Positions 8,607 through 20,029 are shown, numbered from the stretch's first letter. The stretch is DNA of 64,000 nucleotides from Mycobacterium sp. ITM-2016-00317 (GCF_002968295.1 NZ_CP134399.1:5518001-5582000), one strand, 5' to 3'. Notes: generated by a model from the sequence alone, not told the origin. Numbers and translations: made by a program.

Positions 8607-9371
8607 GTGGCGACCCAGACCGAGGACCTGCGGCGCCGGATCGTGGCCGACATCAACGCCGGGGTGCCCGGCACCAAGCTCGGCAGCGAGCGCGAACTCG
8701 CCGAGCGGTACCGGACCAGCCGCTCCAGCCTGCGCCAGGTGCTGGCCGCGCTGGAGGAGGCCGGGCTCGTCGACCGGGTGATCGGCCGCTCGGGCGGGAT
8801 CTTCATCAGCCACGCCCAGGTGCAGCGCAGCCTCACCGACGTGGTCGGGGTCCCGGCGTTTCTGGCCAGCCAGGGCTACGTCGCGGGCACCCGGGTGCTC
8901 TCGACCAGGATCGCCGCGCCCGACCCGACCACCCAGCAGGCGCTCAACATCGGCCCCGACGACTTCGTCATCGAGATCCACCGGGTGCGCCTGGCCGATG
9001 GTTCACCGATCTCGCTGGAATTGGCCCAGTTCCCGGCCGAGGCGTTCCCGGGCCTGCTGGAGCAGCAGCTCGGGGGGTCCCTCTACGAGATCCTGGAGAG
9101 CGAGTACGGGGTGGTCACCGCCCGCGCCGACGAACGCATCGAGGCCGTCAACGCCACACCGGAAGAGGCCGGCCTGCTCGGCGTGAAACCGAAGTCGGCG
9201 CTGCTGCTGATCACCCGCATCACCTACGACCAGCACGACACCCCGTGCGAGTTCTCCCGCGACCTGTTCCGCGGTGATCGCACCCGGCTCGCGGTCACCG
9301 CACAGGGTCGCGGCGTCGGCGGCACGCCCTCGGTGGCCGCCGCATCGGTCGCGCTGCAGAGCCAGGCCTGA
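8607..9371 (+). CDS. GntR-family regulator with UTRA domain (HutC type)
   Basis: This 254-residue protein has an N-terminal winged helix (GSERELAERYRTSRSSLRQV, residues about 27-46) and a C-terminal UTRA effector domain running from about residue 80 (IEIHRVRLADGSPISLE, RITYDQHDTPCEFSRDLFRGDRTRL). It is the last gene of the microcompartment locus and probably its repressor, with an amine or amino alcohol as effector. The start is GTG 8607, preceded by GGTGAGGAGG. The TTGG/CCAATT motif in front suggests autoregulation. Confidence 0.88.
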   Translation: MATQTEDLRRRIVADINAGVPGTKLGSERELAERYRTSRSSLRQVLAALEEAGLVDRVIGRSGGIFISHAQVQRSLTDVVGVPAFLASQGYVAGTRVLSTRIAAPDPTTQQALNIGPDDFVIEIHRVRLADGSPISLELAQFPAEAFPGLLEQQLGGSLYEILESEYGVVTARADERIEAVNATPEEAGLLGVKPKSALLLITRITYDQHDTPCEFSRDLFRGDRTRLAVTAQGRGVGGTPSVAAASVALQSQA

Positions 9372-9445
9372 GACCCCTCGCGAACGTGCATTCCCGGTAG
9401 TGGTTCACGCGCGGCGGCTACCGTGACCGCACGCTCGCGGGCAAA

Positions 9446-10339
9446 GTGGTACCGGTGACCGACTTCCCCGGCGCAGGCAGGTTCGCGCCCAGCCCTTCGG
9501 CGGACCTGCACATCGGCAACCTGCGCACCGCGGTGCTGGCGTGGCTGTTCGCCCGCTCGAGCGGCCGCCGGTTCCTGATGCGGGTGGAGGACCTCGACGA
9601 CCGCACCGACACCGGCATCGCCGAACGGCAACTGGCCGATCTCGCCGCGATCGGTCTCACCTGGGACGAACCCGCGACCTGGCAGACGCAGCACCGCGAA
9701 CGCTACGACGCCGTCGTCGCCGAACTGGCCGAACGCGGCCTGCTGTTCGAATGCTATTGCAGCAGAAAGGACATCGCTCAGGCGCCGCGCGCGCCGCACG
9801 CTCCGGAAGGCGCCTACCCGGGGACCTGCCGCGACCTGACCGACAGCGAACGGGAGAAGCGCAGGCAGGAGACGGGCCGGCCGCCCGCGCTGCGGTTGCG
9901 CACCGACACCATCACCTTCACCGTGCACGACGTACTGCACGGGGACTACACCGGCCTGGTCGACGACTTCGTGGTGCGCCGCGGCGACGGGGTGACCGCC
10001 TACAACCTGGCCGTGGTCGTCGACGACGCGGCATCCGGGATCGACCAGGTGGTGCGCGGCGACGATCTGTTGGCGTCCTCGCCGCGGCAGGCCTACCTGG
10101 CCCGGCTGCTCGGCCATCCCGTGCCGGTGTACGCGCACGTGCCGCTGGTGCTCAACCCCGACGGCGCGCGGCTGGCCAAACGTGACGGCGCGGTGACGCT
10201 GGCCGAGATCGGGGTGTCCGAAGCAGTGGCGCAGATCGCCGACTCGCTCGGGTACTCCGCACGCACCGTCGAGGGCATGCTCGACGAGTTCGATCCGGTG
10301 CGGTTGCCCCGCGCTCCGTGGGTATACCGCCCCGGGTGA
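9446..10339 (+). CDS. gluQ: Glutamyl-Q tRNA(Asp) synthetase
   Basis: The protein has 297 residues, the length of GluRS catalytic cores lacking the anticodon-binding domain. It has [14 protein letters not shown] (HIGH-type motif), LMRVEDLDD and LAKRDGA (KMSKS equivalent). Zinc ligands are seen in ECYCS and the CRDL segment. Such enzymes glutamylate the queuosine base of tRNA(Asp), which fits the presence of a queuine transglycosylase gene at 17739. The start is GTG 9446; GTG 9455 is an alternative. Confidence 0.88.
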   Translation: MVPVTDFPGAGRFAPSPSADLHIGNLRTAVLAWLFARSSGRRFLMRVEDLDDRTDTGIAERQLADLAAIGLTWDEPATWQTQHRERYDAVVAELAERGLLFECYCSRKDIAQAPRAPHAPEGAYPGTCRDLTDSEREKRRQETGRPPALRLRTDTITFTVHDVLHGDYTGLVDDFVVRRGDGVTAYNLAVVVDDAASGIDQVVRGDDLLASSPRQAYLARLLGHPVPVYAHVPLVLNPDGARLAKRDGAVTLAEIGVSEAVAQIADSLGYSARTVEGMLDEFDPVRLPRAPWVYRPG

Positions 10340-10383
10340 GCAGAACCCTTCAGCTGAGGCCTCCGGGTTGCTACGGTCCGCCG

Positions 10384-11847
10384 ATGCGCTACCCACGCAG
10401 GATCCTGTTCGCGGTGCTGGCCGCGGTCGCCGTATTGCTGAGCGCGTGCGGTTCCTCGGAGCCCGGGAACGCGGTGGAGTCCAGCGGCGTGCTGCGTGTC
10501 GGCACCGAGGGCGTGTACGCGCCGTTCAGCTTCCACGACCCGGCCACCGGCGAGCTCACCGGCTACGACGTCGACGTCGCCCGCGCGGTCGGCGAGAAGC
10601 TGGGCGTCGACGTCGAATTCGTCGAGACGCCGTGGGACTCGATCTTCGCCGCGCTGGAGGCCGACCGCTTCGACGTCGTCGCCAACCAGGTGACGATCAC
10701 TCCCGAGCGCCAGGAGAAATACGACCTGTCCGAGCCGTACTCGATCGGTGAGGGCGTGATCGTCACCCGCGCCGACGACGACTCGATCACTTCACTGGAC
10801 GATCTGCGAGGCAAGCGCGCCGCGCAGAGCACCACCAGTAACTGGGCGCAGGTGGCCCGCGACGCCGGTGCGCAGATCGAATCGGTGGAAGGCCTCACCC
10901 AGGCGATGGCGCTGCTCAGCCAGGGCCGGGTGGACGTGGTGGTCAACGACAGCCTGTCGGTCTACGCCTACCTGGCCGAGACCGGCGACACGGCGGTGAA
11001 GATCGCAGGCACCACCGGCGAGAAGAGCGAGCAGGGGCTGGCCGCGCGCAAGGACAGCGGCCTGCTGCCGGACCTCAACACCGCGATCGAAGAACTCAAG
11101 ACCGACGGCACGCTGAGCGCGATCTCCGAGAAGTACCTGCGCACCGATGTATCCGGCGGCGAGGACGCCCCGCAGGCGCAGCCCCGCTCGGCCTTGCGGC
11201 TGGTGCTGGACAACCTGTGGCCGCTGGCGAAGGCCGCGCTCACCATGACCATCCCGCTGACGCTCATCAGCTTCGCCATCGGCCTGGTCATCGCGCTGGG
11301 TGTCGCGCTGGCCCGGCTGTCACCGAATGTGCTGCTGTCCAACGCCGCCCGCTTCTACATCTCGGTCATCCGGGGCACCCCGCTGCTGGTGCAGCTGTTC
11401 ATCGTGTTCTTCGCGCTGCCGGAGTTCGGCGTGCGGATCGACCCGTTCCCGGCGGCGGTCATCGCGTTCAGCCTCAACGTCGGCGGCTACGCCGCCGAAA
11501 TCATCCGGTCGGCGATCCAGAGCATCCCGAAGGGACAGTGGGAGGCGGCGGAGACGATCGGCCTGAACTACACCGGTGCGCTGAGACGGATCATCCTGCC
11601 CCAGGCCACCCGGGTCGCCGTGCCGCCGCTGTCGAACACGCTGATCTCGCTCGTCAAAGACACTTCGCTCGCCTCCACCATTCTGGTCACCGAGCTGCTG
11701 CGCCAGGCCCAGATCATCGCCGCACCCACTTACGAGTTCTTCGCGCTCTACGGCACGGCGGCCGTCTACTACTGGGTGATCTGCCTGGTGCTGTCGTTCG
11801 GGCAGGCGCGGTTCGAGCACCGACTGGAAAGGTATGTGGCGAGATGA
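10384..11847 (+). CDS. Polar amino acid ABC transporter, fused substrate-binding lipoprotein and permease
   Basis: The protein has 487 residues from ATG 10384. It starts with a lipoprotein signal ending LLSACGSS, continues with a family-3 solute-binding domain (FSFHDPATGELTGYDVDVARAV) to about residue 250, and ends in a HisM/GlnP-type permease with EAAETIGLNYTGALRRIILPQA as the coupling loop. Fused binder-permease proteins are known for glutamine-type importers. The ATPase follows after 25 bp. The frame is open further upstream, but the signal peptide decides the start. Confidence 0.87.
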   Translation: MRYPRRILFAVLAAVAVLLSACGSSEPGNAVESSGVLRVGTEGVYAPFSFHDPATGELTGYDVDVARAVGEKLGVDVEFVETPWDSIFAALEADRFDVVANQVTITPERQEKYDLSEPYSIGEGVIVTRADDDSITSLDDLRGKRAAQSTTSNWAQVARDAGAQIESVEGLTQAMALLSQGRVDVVVNDSLSVYAYLAETGDTAVKIAGTTGEKSEQGLAARKDSGLLPDLNTAIEELKTDGTLSAISEKYLRTDVSGGEDAPQAQPRSALRLVLDNLWPLAKAALTMTIPLTLISFAIGLVIALGVALARLSPNVLLSNAARFYISVIRGTPLLVQLFIVFFALPEFGVRIDPFPAAVIAFSLNVGGYAAEIIRSAIQSIPKGQWEAAETIGLNYTGALRRIILPQATRVAVPPLSNTLISLVKDTSLASTILVTELLRQAQIIAAPTYEFFALYGTAAVYYWVICLVLSFGQARFEHRLERYVAR

Positions 11848-11872
11848 CGAGCGCTTGCGCGAGGAATAGAAG

Positions 11873-12631
11873 ATGATGACCGAAGACCGGATCGTCGCCC
11901 GGGATGTGCGTAAGTCCTTCGGGTCGCTCGACGTACTCAAAGGCGTGTCGTTCGCGGTGCCGCGCGGCACGGCCACCGCGGTCATCGGCCCGTCTGGCTC
12001 GGGCAAGACCACGCTGCTACGCACGCTCAACGCGCTCGACGTCGCCGATTCCGGGGTGATCAAGGTCGGCGACGTCGAGATCGATTTCGGCCGACCGGTG
12101 CCCAGGGACGAACTGCGCCGCTACCGCGCCCAGAGCGGCTTCGTGTTCCAGTCGCACAACCTGTTCCCGCACAAGACCGTGCTGCAGAACGTCACCGAGG
12201 GACCGCTCGTCGCGCAGAAGCGGCCCCGCGAGGAGGTCGAGGCGCAGGCGCTGGAACTGCTCGACCAGGTGGGCCTGCGGGACAAGCGGGACCAGTACCC
12301 GTTCCAACTGTCGGGCGGGCAACAGCAGCGGGTCGGGATCGCCCGTGCGCTGGCGCTCACGCCGAAGGTGGTGCTGTTCGACGAGCCGACCTCGGCGCTG
12401 GACCCCGAACTCGTCGGCGAGGTCCTCGGCGTCATCCGGGATCTGGCGCTCGAGGGCTGGACGATGGTGGTGGTCACCCACGAGATCCAGTTCGCCCGTC
12501 AGGTTTCCGAGCAGGTGCTGTTCCTCGACCAGGGCGTGATTCTCGAGCAGGGCCCGCCGGCTGCGGTGCTCGGCGATCCGAAGGAGGAACGGACGCGCCA
12601 GTTCCTGCAGCGCATCCTCAACCCGCTGTAG
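11873..12631 (+). CDS. ABC transporter ATPase, polar amino acid (GlnQ) type
   Basis: The protein has 252 residues with Walker [10 protein letters not shown], signature LSGGQQQR, Walker [15 protein letters not shown] and the switch histidine in VVTHE. It is the partner of the fused binder-permease immediately upstream. Adjacent start codons ATG 11873 and 11876 are both possible. The next gene is an amine oxidase in the same direction, so the importer may feed an amine or amino acid to it. Confidence 0.9.
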   Translation: MMTEDRIVARDVRKSFGSLDVLKGVSFAVPRGTATAVIGPSGSGKTTLLRTLNALDVADSGVIKVGDVEIDFGRPVPRDELRRYRAQSGFVFQSHNLFPHKTVLQNVTEGPLVAQKRPREEVEAQALELLDQVGLRDKRDQYPFQLSGGQQQRVGIARALALTPKVVLFDEPTSALDPELVGEVLGVIRDLALEGWTMVVVTHEIQFARQVSEQVLFLDQGVILEQGPPAAVLGDPKEERTRQFLQRILNPL

Positions 12632-12656
12632 CCGCCGCCGTGAGACAGTGACGGGC

Positions 12657-14018
12657 ATGGCACGCCACGAGGCCGATGTCCTCATCGTCGGGGCAGGGCT
12701 GTCCGGGCTGATCGCCGCGCGCAGCGTCCTGGCCGCGGGACTGACCCCGTTGATCCTTGAGGCCGACAACCGGATCGGCGGGCGCATCCTCACCGAGGAT
12801 CTGGCCGGGTTGCCGGTGGACCTCGGAGCGCAGTGGATCGGCGACACCCACCACCGGATGTTCGCGCTCGCCGCCGAGCTCGGCGTCGAGACCTACCCGC
12901 AGTACGACGACGGCGAGACCACCTACGAGTTCGCCGGTGCAGGTGTGCTGCGCGGCAACGAGTTTCACGACAGATTCGCCGCCGAGCTGGCCGAACTGAC
13001 CACGGTGCTGCACCGGCTCGACGAACTGGCCGCGCAGGTCGACCCGGCCGCGCCGTGGACGGCGCCGCAGGCTGCCGAGTGGGACGCCGTCACCGCCGGA
13101 GCCTGGTACGACGCGCAGGGACTGTCCCCGGTGGCCCGCACATTGCTGGAGATCTGCACGGTCGGGATCCTGGCCGTCCCCACCGTGGAGGTGTCGTTTC
13201 TGCACCTGCTCTTCACGATCCAGACCTGCGGGGTGACCTCGGAGTTGTTCGCCGAGTCCGAGGGCGGCGCCCAGACCACCCGGTTCGTCGGCGGCACCGC
13301 AGAGATCCCGAAACGGCTGGCGGCGATGCTGTCCGGGCATCTGGTGCTCGACGCCCCGGTACAGCTCATCGAGCACGGCCCCGACCGCGTCACCGTGCAC
13401 TGCCGGGGCGGACGGGCGGCCCGCGGCCGGCGCGTCATCGTCGCGGTGTCCCCGATGCTGGCAGGACGGATCATGTACGACCCGCCGCTGCCGGGCTACC
13501 GCGACCAACTGACCCAGCGGATGCCGAACTCGTCGGCGATGAAGGCGTTCTTCGTCTACGACGAGCCGTTCTGGCGCGCCGACGGTTTGAACGGCCAACT
13601 CATCTCCGATGTCGGTCCGGCCCGGATGTCCAACGACACCTGCGTCCCGGGCGACGACCGCGGCGTGATCCTGCTGTTCCTCGAAGGCGAGCAGGCGCGC
13701 GTCCACACCCGATGGTCTGCCGAGGAGCGACGTGCCGCGCTGACCGACGAACTGGTGCGCCATTTCGGGTCGCGCGCCGCCCACCCCGCGCACTACGTCG
13801 ACGGCGAGTGGAGCGACCGGCAGTGGACCCGCGGCTGCTACAACGCCAACTGCGGGCCGCTGGTGTGGACCGCCTACGGGCCGGCGCTGACCCCGCCGAT
13901 CGGACCGATCCACTGGGCCTCGACCGACACCGCCACCGAGTGGAGCGCCTACATGGAGGGCGCGGTGCAGGCCGGTGAGCGGGCGGCGGCCGAGGTCATC
14001 GCGGCGCTGACGCGCTAG
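12657..14018 (+). CDS. Flavin-containing amine oxidase
   Basis: The protein has about 453 residues. The N-terminus carries the FAD dinucleotide motif VGAGLSGLIAARS and the GG motif NRIGGRI, and the C-terminus the substrate/FAD segment GPIHWASTDTATEWSAYMEGAVQAGERAA. This architecture is that of monoamine or putrescine oxidases. The usual cysteine for covalent FAD attachment is not obvious. It follows the ABC importer by 25 bp. GTG 12648 is an alternative start; ATG 12657 is preferred because it precedes the conserved region closely. Confidence 0.85.
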   Translation: MARHEADVLIVGAGLSGLIAARSVLAAGLTPLILEADNRIGGRILTEDLAGLPVDLGAQWIGDTHHRMFALAAELGVETYPQYDDGETTYEFAGAGVLRGNEFHDRFAAELAELTTVLHRLDELAAQVDPAAPWTAPQAAEWDAVTAGAWYDAQGLSPVARTLLEICTVGILAVPTVEVSFLHLLFTIQTCGVTSELFAESEGGAQTTRFVGGTAEIPKRLAAMLSGHLVLDAPVQLIEHGPDRVTVHCRGGRAARGRRVIVAVSPMLAGRIMYDPPLPGYRDQLTQRMPNSSAMKAFFVYDEPFWRADGLNGQLISDVGPARMSNDTCVPGDDRGVILLFLEGEQARVHTRWSAEERRAALTDELVRHFGSRAAHPAHYVDGEWSDRQWTRGCYNANCGPLVWTAYGPALTPPIGPIHWASTDTATEWSAYMEGAVQAGERAAAEVIAALTR

Positions 14019-14613
14019 TCGGACTCGCCACTCGGAGCAGTTCGTCGAGTCCGGTCCGGTGCAGCATCTCGGCCCGCAGCCGGTCCGTCACCGCAAAACC
14101 CACGTCCGCCCCGTCCTGTGCGGGATCGATGTGCACCCGGAACGGCCGCTGCCCGTGAGGTGTCCCGACAACCGACACCACGGCCCGCGCCACGGCGGCC
14201 GGATCGGCGTCCGCGGGCATGATCGCGTCGAAAGCCCCCTGCACCCGGGTGGCGAACCCCGAGTACGGCCCGTTTTCGTAGGCCTCGGCCACCCCGGTAT
14301 CGGCGGGGCTGCCTGCGTGGGCGAAGTGGTTGGTTCCAGCGGTGAAGGCGCCGGGGACGATGATCGACGTCTCGATCCCCCACAACGCCAGCTCCCGGGC
14401 GTAGGTCACGGCCAGTGCGTCCAAGGCCGCCTTCGCCGCGAAATAGGGTCCCCGATAGGGCGGCTCTGCGATCGAATCCACCTGTGCGGCATTGTGTCCG
14501 ATGGTTCCCCGCATCGACGCATAGACCGTGTGGCCGGAATCGGCCAGCGCCTCCGCGGCGAGCCGGCCGAATCCGCTGGACGCGCCGGTGACGAGGATGA
14601 TCAGCTGTTCCAT
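13996..14613 (-). pseudogene. Short-chain dehydrogenase with internal in-frame deletion
   Basis: The N-terminus (VTGASSGFGRLAAEALADSG) and the second half (GPYFAAKAALDALAVTYARELALWG) match a well-known SDR family of about 300 residues, but only 205 residues remain. The segment that should hold the NAG motif and the catalytic serine, roughly 90-100 residues, is missing between HNAAQVDSI and AEPPYRGPYFAAK. The YxxxK pair survives. The reading frame is intact, so a shortened protein may be made, but it should not be catalytically competent. It overlaps the amine oxidase 3' end by 23 bp. Confidence 0.65.
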
Positions 14614-14623
14614 GGCATTGCTC

Positions 14624-15388
14624 TCAATTTCCGTGCGGGTCCGCGGAATTGACCGCGGCGACCACGTCGTCGTATTCCCCGCGCGCCTCGGCGAAGCGCA
14701 GGAACTTCACCCGCTCCACCTGGATCTCCTTGACGTCCGGTTGCGACTCCAGGATATGCATGACCTCGGCGACGAAGTCGTCGAGCGGCATGGCAAAGTC
14801 GCTCTCTCGTTGCCCGGGAAGTAGATCCGTTGCGACCGACGGTGGTTCGAGTTCGATGAACTGCACGGTGGTGTCCGCGAGTTGCATTCGGACGGACTCG
14901 GTGAGTATGTGGATCGCGGCCTTCGAAGCGTTGTAGCTCGGCGTGGCCTTCAACGGGGTGAACGCCAATCCCGAGGAGACCGTGACGACGGTGGCCGACG
15001 GACGGCTCTGCAGGTGCTCGATGAACGCGGCGATCAGGCGGATCGGGCCCAGGACGTTGGTCGTGATCACCGACTCCGCCGAGGCGAGGAATCCGTCGGG
15101 GTGATGCCAGTCCTCGATCTTCATGATCCCCGCCATCGCGATGAGGGCATCGAGCTCCCGGTGCTTCGCGATGACCTCGTCGGCGGCGCGCCGCACGGAG
15201 GCCGGGTCGCTGGTGTCGACCAGCACGGTGCCGAACTCCGGGCGTTGCGCGGCGATCTTGTCGAGAAGTTCGGCACGCCGACCTCCGATGATGACGGTGT
15301 TGCCGCGGTCGGCGAGCGCGTTGGCCAGCGCCAGGCCGATGCCGCTCGTCGCTCCGGGGATGAAGATGGTGTTGCCGCTGATGTTCAT
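14624..15388 (-). CDS. Short-chain dehydrogenase (DltE-like)
   Basis: The protein has 254 residues with PGATSGIGLALANAL (cofactor), MAGIMK in the NAG position, SSG and YNASKAA (catalytic Tyr/Lys). The start at 15388 is favoured by AGGAGGGACG upstream. It is divergent from a LysR-type regulator (87-bp gap), the usual arrangement of a regulator and its target. It runs into the deleted SDR 10 bp downstream, so the two were probably co-transcribed. The substrate is unknown. Confidence 0.82.
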   Translation of the reverse strand: MNISGNTIFIPGATSGIGLALANALADRGNTVIIGGRRAELLDKIAAQRPEFGTVLVDTSDPASVRRAADEVIAKHRELDALIAMAGIMKIEDWHHPDGFLASAESVITTNVLGPIRLIAAFIEHLQSRPSATVVTVSSGLAFTPLKATPSYNASKAAIHILTESVRMQLADTTVQFIELEPPSVATDLLPGQRESDFAMPLDDFVAEVMHILESQPDVKEIQVERVKFLRFAEARGEYDDVVAAVNSADPHGN

Positions 15389-15475
15389 CGCGGTCGTCCC
15401 TCCTGTTGTGGCGGTGTCCTCACGCTCGACAACACGACGGTTGCACAATCCCGTCCATATTCCTCATGCATTTCT

Positions 15476-16411
15476 ATGATCAGCACTATGCATGTGCTGC
15501 ATACGCTGCGCGCGGACCTCAACCTCGTCCCCGCGTTGGCCATACTCCTCGAGGAACGCCACATCTCGCGCGCGGCGGCCCGGCTCGGCCTCAGCCAGCC
15601 GGCGACCAGCCGTGCGCTGCAACGACTTCGGTCCCTGCTCGGCGACCCGCTGCTCATCCGCGAGCGTGACGGCTATCGGCTCACCGCACGCGCCCAGATC
15701 TTGCGGGACCAACTCGAAGGCGTGCTCCCGGCTCTGGAGGCGCTGGTGTCCCCCGACGACTTCGATCCCGCAGTCTCGACGACAGAGATCCACCTCGCGG
15801 GCACCGACTTCGCCGTGCAGACGTACGGGCCCGCGATCTGCGCCACGTTGATGCACGAATCTCCCGGCTCCGGGGTGCGTTTCCACAGCTGGCGGTATGA
15901 CTCGATGGCCGAGGCGATTCACCGGGGCCGTGTCGAACTCGGCCTTTTCGGCGTGCATTCGTCGGGTGACCTCTCGGCGGCCGACCTGCTGACCGAGCAG
16001 TTCGTCTGCGTGGTGGACGCCGATCACCCGGCCACCGGGCCGGCGCTGATGCTCGCGGAGTACTGCCGCCTTCGGCATCTCGTGATCGATGTGACCGACG
16101 GACTCCAGCCCGACGTCGATCTACCCCTGCAGGAACGGGGTTTACGACGAAGGGCGATGGTCACCGTGCCCTACCACTCCGTCGTCCCGCTGATACTGGC
16201 CGGGACCGATCTCGTCGCGACGATTCCCGCGAGCCTCGCCCGACAGTGGCCGGCCGGTCACCGTGTGCGCATCCTGCAGGCACCGGCGGAGGTTCGGCGG
16301 CTGACCTACCGCATGGTGTGGCATCCCGCCTACGACAACGACCGCCGGCACCGCTGGTTGAGATCGACGGTGCGCACCGCGGCCCTGACCGCAGGTGCTA
16401 CCCCAGCTTGA
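15476..16411 (+). CDS. LysR-family transcriptional regulator
   Basis: The protein has 311 residues. The N-terminal helix-turn-helix is LEERHISRAAARLGLSQPATSRALQRLR, split here as AAARLGLSQPATSRAL, and the C-terminal periplasmic-binding-like effector domain runs from about residue 95. ATG 15488 is an alternative start. The CATGCAT / ATGCATG inverted pair (15465-15471 and 15488-15494) straddles the start region and may be an autoregulatory site. It probably controls the divergent SDR. It overlaps the P450 3' end by 14 bp in convergent orientation. Confidence 0.85.
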   Translation: MISTMHVLHTLRADLNLVPALAILLEERHISRAAARLGLSQPATSRALQRLRSLLGDPLLIRERDGYRLTARAQILRDQLEGVLPALEALVSPDDFDPAVSTTEIHLAGTDFAVQTYGPAICATLMHESPGSGVRFHSWRYDSMAEAIHRGRVELGLFGVHSSGDLSAADLLTEQFVCVVDADHPATGPALMLAEYCRLRHLVIDVTDGLQPDVDLPLQERGLRRRAMVTVPYHSVVPLILAGTDLVATIPASLARQWPAGHRVRILQAPAEVRRLTYRMVWHPAYDNDRRHRWLRSTVRTAALTAGATPA

Positions 16412-17630
16412 CCGGAAGCGTCGACATGCCGCGCAGCGTCACGTTCTGTTTGTAGACGGGCTCGGCGGCCAGCGTGGAATTGGGGAACCGTGACGTCAGC
16501 ACGGTGAGCGCGACGGTGGCCTCCAGCCGGGCCAGCGGTGCGCCGATGCAGAAGTGCGGGCCCTTGCCGAAGCCGAGATGGCGGATCACCGGCCGGTCGG
16601 GGTCGAACTCGTCGGGCCGCTCGACCGCGTCGGGGTCGCGGTGCGCGGCCGCGGTCAGCAGCAGCATGTTGTCGCCCTTCGGGACCGTGACGCTTCCCCC
16701 GATCGTCATGTCCTCGCCGGCGATCCGTCCGACCAGCTGCACCGGCGGGTCGTAGCGCAGGGTCTCCTCGATCACCACGCCGGCCCCGTCCGGATCGGCG
16801 GCCAGCGCGGCCCACTGGCCGTCGTTGCGCAGCAGCGCCAGTGCGGCGTTGGCGATCAGGTTGACCGTCGTCTCGTGTCCGGCCACCAGCAGCAGGTTGC
16901 AGGTCGCGACGATCTCGTCCTCGGTGAGCTGGTCGCCGGACTCCTCCACGTGGATCAGCCCTGACATCAGGTCGTCGCCGGGATCGCGGCGGCGGCGAGA
17001 GATCAAGCCACGCAGGTAATCCCGCAGCCAGAGCCCGGCCTGCATGCGCTCCTCGAACCCGTCGCCGGCGGCACCTGTCACGGTGATGAACGGATCCAGG
17101 GACTGGGCCAGCAGTGCCGAGGCTGCGCTGAACTCCGGCTCGTCCTCCAGCGGCACCCCGAGCAGCCGGCAGATCACCGCGACCGGAAGCGGATACGCCA
17201 GACCCTCGATAGCCTCGAACGGCTCCGCGCCGCCGGCGGCCTCCTCCAGCAACCCGTCGACCAGCGCGACGATGTCGGGCTCGAGAGCCCTGACGACCTT
17301 GGGCACGAACGCCTTGCTGACCAGGCGCCGCAGCCGGGTGTGGTCGGGCGGATCCAGGAACAGGAACCCCGGCGGCCCGAACGGGCGCTCCTCGGCGCCG
17401 TCGGCGATGGCGCGCTGGGCCACCGTGGACTTCAGCCGGTCGCTCGCCGAATCCGGGTGGCGCAGCACCTCGTCGCAATCGGCGTAGGACGAGAACACCG
17501 TCAGATTGTTGGCCGGCAGCTGCATCGGCCCGTGCGCGCGGATCTGCTCATAGACCGGGTACGGATCCGCTCGCCGGTCGGGCGCGAGCATCTGCAGCAG
17601 CAGCGACTGCGTTTCCGAGGCGGTCGTCAT
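16398..17630 (-). CDS. Cytochrome P450
   Basis: The protein has 410 residues with the I-helix AGHETT, the ExxR motif EETLRYDPP and the heme loop FGKGPHFCIGAPLAR with C361 as the proximal ligand. The soluble bacterial length and absence of a membrane anchor imply ferredoxin-type partners, none of which is adjacent. ATG 17630 is preferred over the in-frame GTG 17645. The start codon sits inside an inverted repeat TGCAC-TTATT-GTGCA (17630-17644), a likely repressor site. The CYP subfamily cannot be assigned by eye. Confidence 0.92.
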   Translation of the reverse strand: MTTASETQSLLLQMLAPDRRADPYPVYEQIRAHGPMQLPANNLTVFSSYADCDEVLRHPDSASDRLKSTVAQRAIADGAEERPFGPPGFLFLDPPDHTRLRRLVSKAFVPKVVRALEPDIVALVDGLLEEAAGGAEPFEAIEGLAYPLPVAVICRLLGVPLEDEPEFSAASALLAQSLDPFITVTGAAGDGFEERMQAGLWLRDYLRGLISRRRRDPGDDLMSGLIHVEESGDQLTEDEIVATCNLLLVAGHETTVNLIANAALALLRNDGQWAALAADPDGAGVVIEETLRYDPPVQLVGRIAGEDMTIGGSVTVPKGDNMLLLTAAAHRDPDAVERPDEFDPDRPVIRHLGFGKGPHFCIGAPLARLEATVALTVLTSRFPNSTLAAEPVYKQNVTLRGMSTLPVKLG

Positions 17631-17679
17631 GCACTTATTGTGCACACGTTCAAAAGCGTGCAGGTCAGGTGAGGTCCAG

Positions 17680-17729
17680 TGTGGGGGTTGTGCACGCCAT
17701 TCCGCCGACCGGCGTGCACAGGCCCCACA
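17680..17729 (-). terminator. Strong hairpin downstream of tgt
   Basis: The arm TGTGGGG-gt-TGTGCACGCC (17680-17698) pairs with GGCGTGCACA-gg-CCCCACA (17711-17729), interrupted by one small internal loop, around a 12-base loop. It lies 10 bp beyond the tgt stop on the minus strand, so termination of tgt is the simplest role. A related arm sequence occurs at 49282-49331. Confidence 0.6.
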
Positions 17730-17738
17730 GTCGTGCGC

Positions 17739-19468
<1,730 letters not shown>

Positions 19469-19570
19469 GCTGCAACCCAAAAGTGACGTGTGGGCCTGAG
19501 GTTGTGTGGCCATACTGCGAGAGATGATCCGCCGGTCTCGGCGAATCGCACGATACGAAGGAGAGCCGCG

Positions 19571-20029
19571 ATGAAGCGCGAAATCCTCACCGCCGTGGGC
19601 GGCGCAGCGATCGTCATGGTCGGCCTGTCGGGCTGCGGATCGGACAAGTCGGACACGTCGGGAGAGACGTCGCAGGCGGCGGCCGCCGAGGGCAGGAGCA
19701 CCGTCACCATCGACGGTGCCGACCAGGAAGTGCAGGGCACCGTCGTGTGCTCCGACATGGGCGGCAACACCAACATCGCGATCGGCGACGCGACCACCGG
19801 GATCGGCGCGGTCGTCAGCACCGGCGACGAACCGACCGTCGTGTCGGTCGGCCTGGGCAACGTCAACGGGGTGACCCTCGGCTTCCAGAGCGGCGCAGGC
19901 CAGGGTGAGGCAAGCGCCGAGAAGGACGGCCAGACCTACAAGATCTCGGGCACCGCGACCGGCGTCGACATGGCCAACCCGATGCAGCCGGTTAACAAGC
20001 CGTTCGAGATCGAGGTGACCTGCCCGTAG
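19571..20029 (+). CDS. LpqH-like lipoprotein, second copy
   Basis: The protein has 152 residues from ATG 19571, with AAGGAG just upstream. The lipobox is VGLSGCGS. The mature region carries [23 protein letters not shown], then [20 protein letters not shown] and a final VTCP, closely matching LpqH. It is tandem with the divergent-sequence paralogue at 19004 and convergent with the DUF732 gene, which begins immediately after its stop. Confidence 0.87.
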   Translation: MKREILTAVGGAAIVMVGLSGCGSDKSDTSGETSQAAAAEGRSTVTIDGADQEVQGTVVCSDMGGNTNIAIGDATTGIGAVVSTGDEPTVVSVGLGNVNGVTLGFQSGAGQGEASAEKDGQTYKISGTATGVDMANPMQPVNKPFEIEVTCP

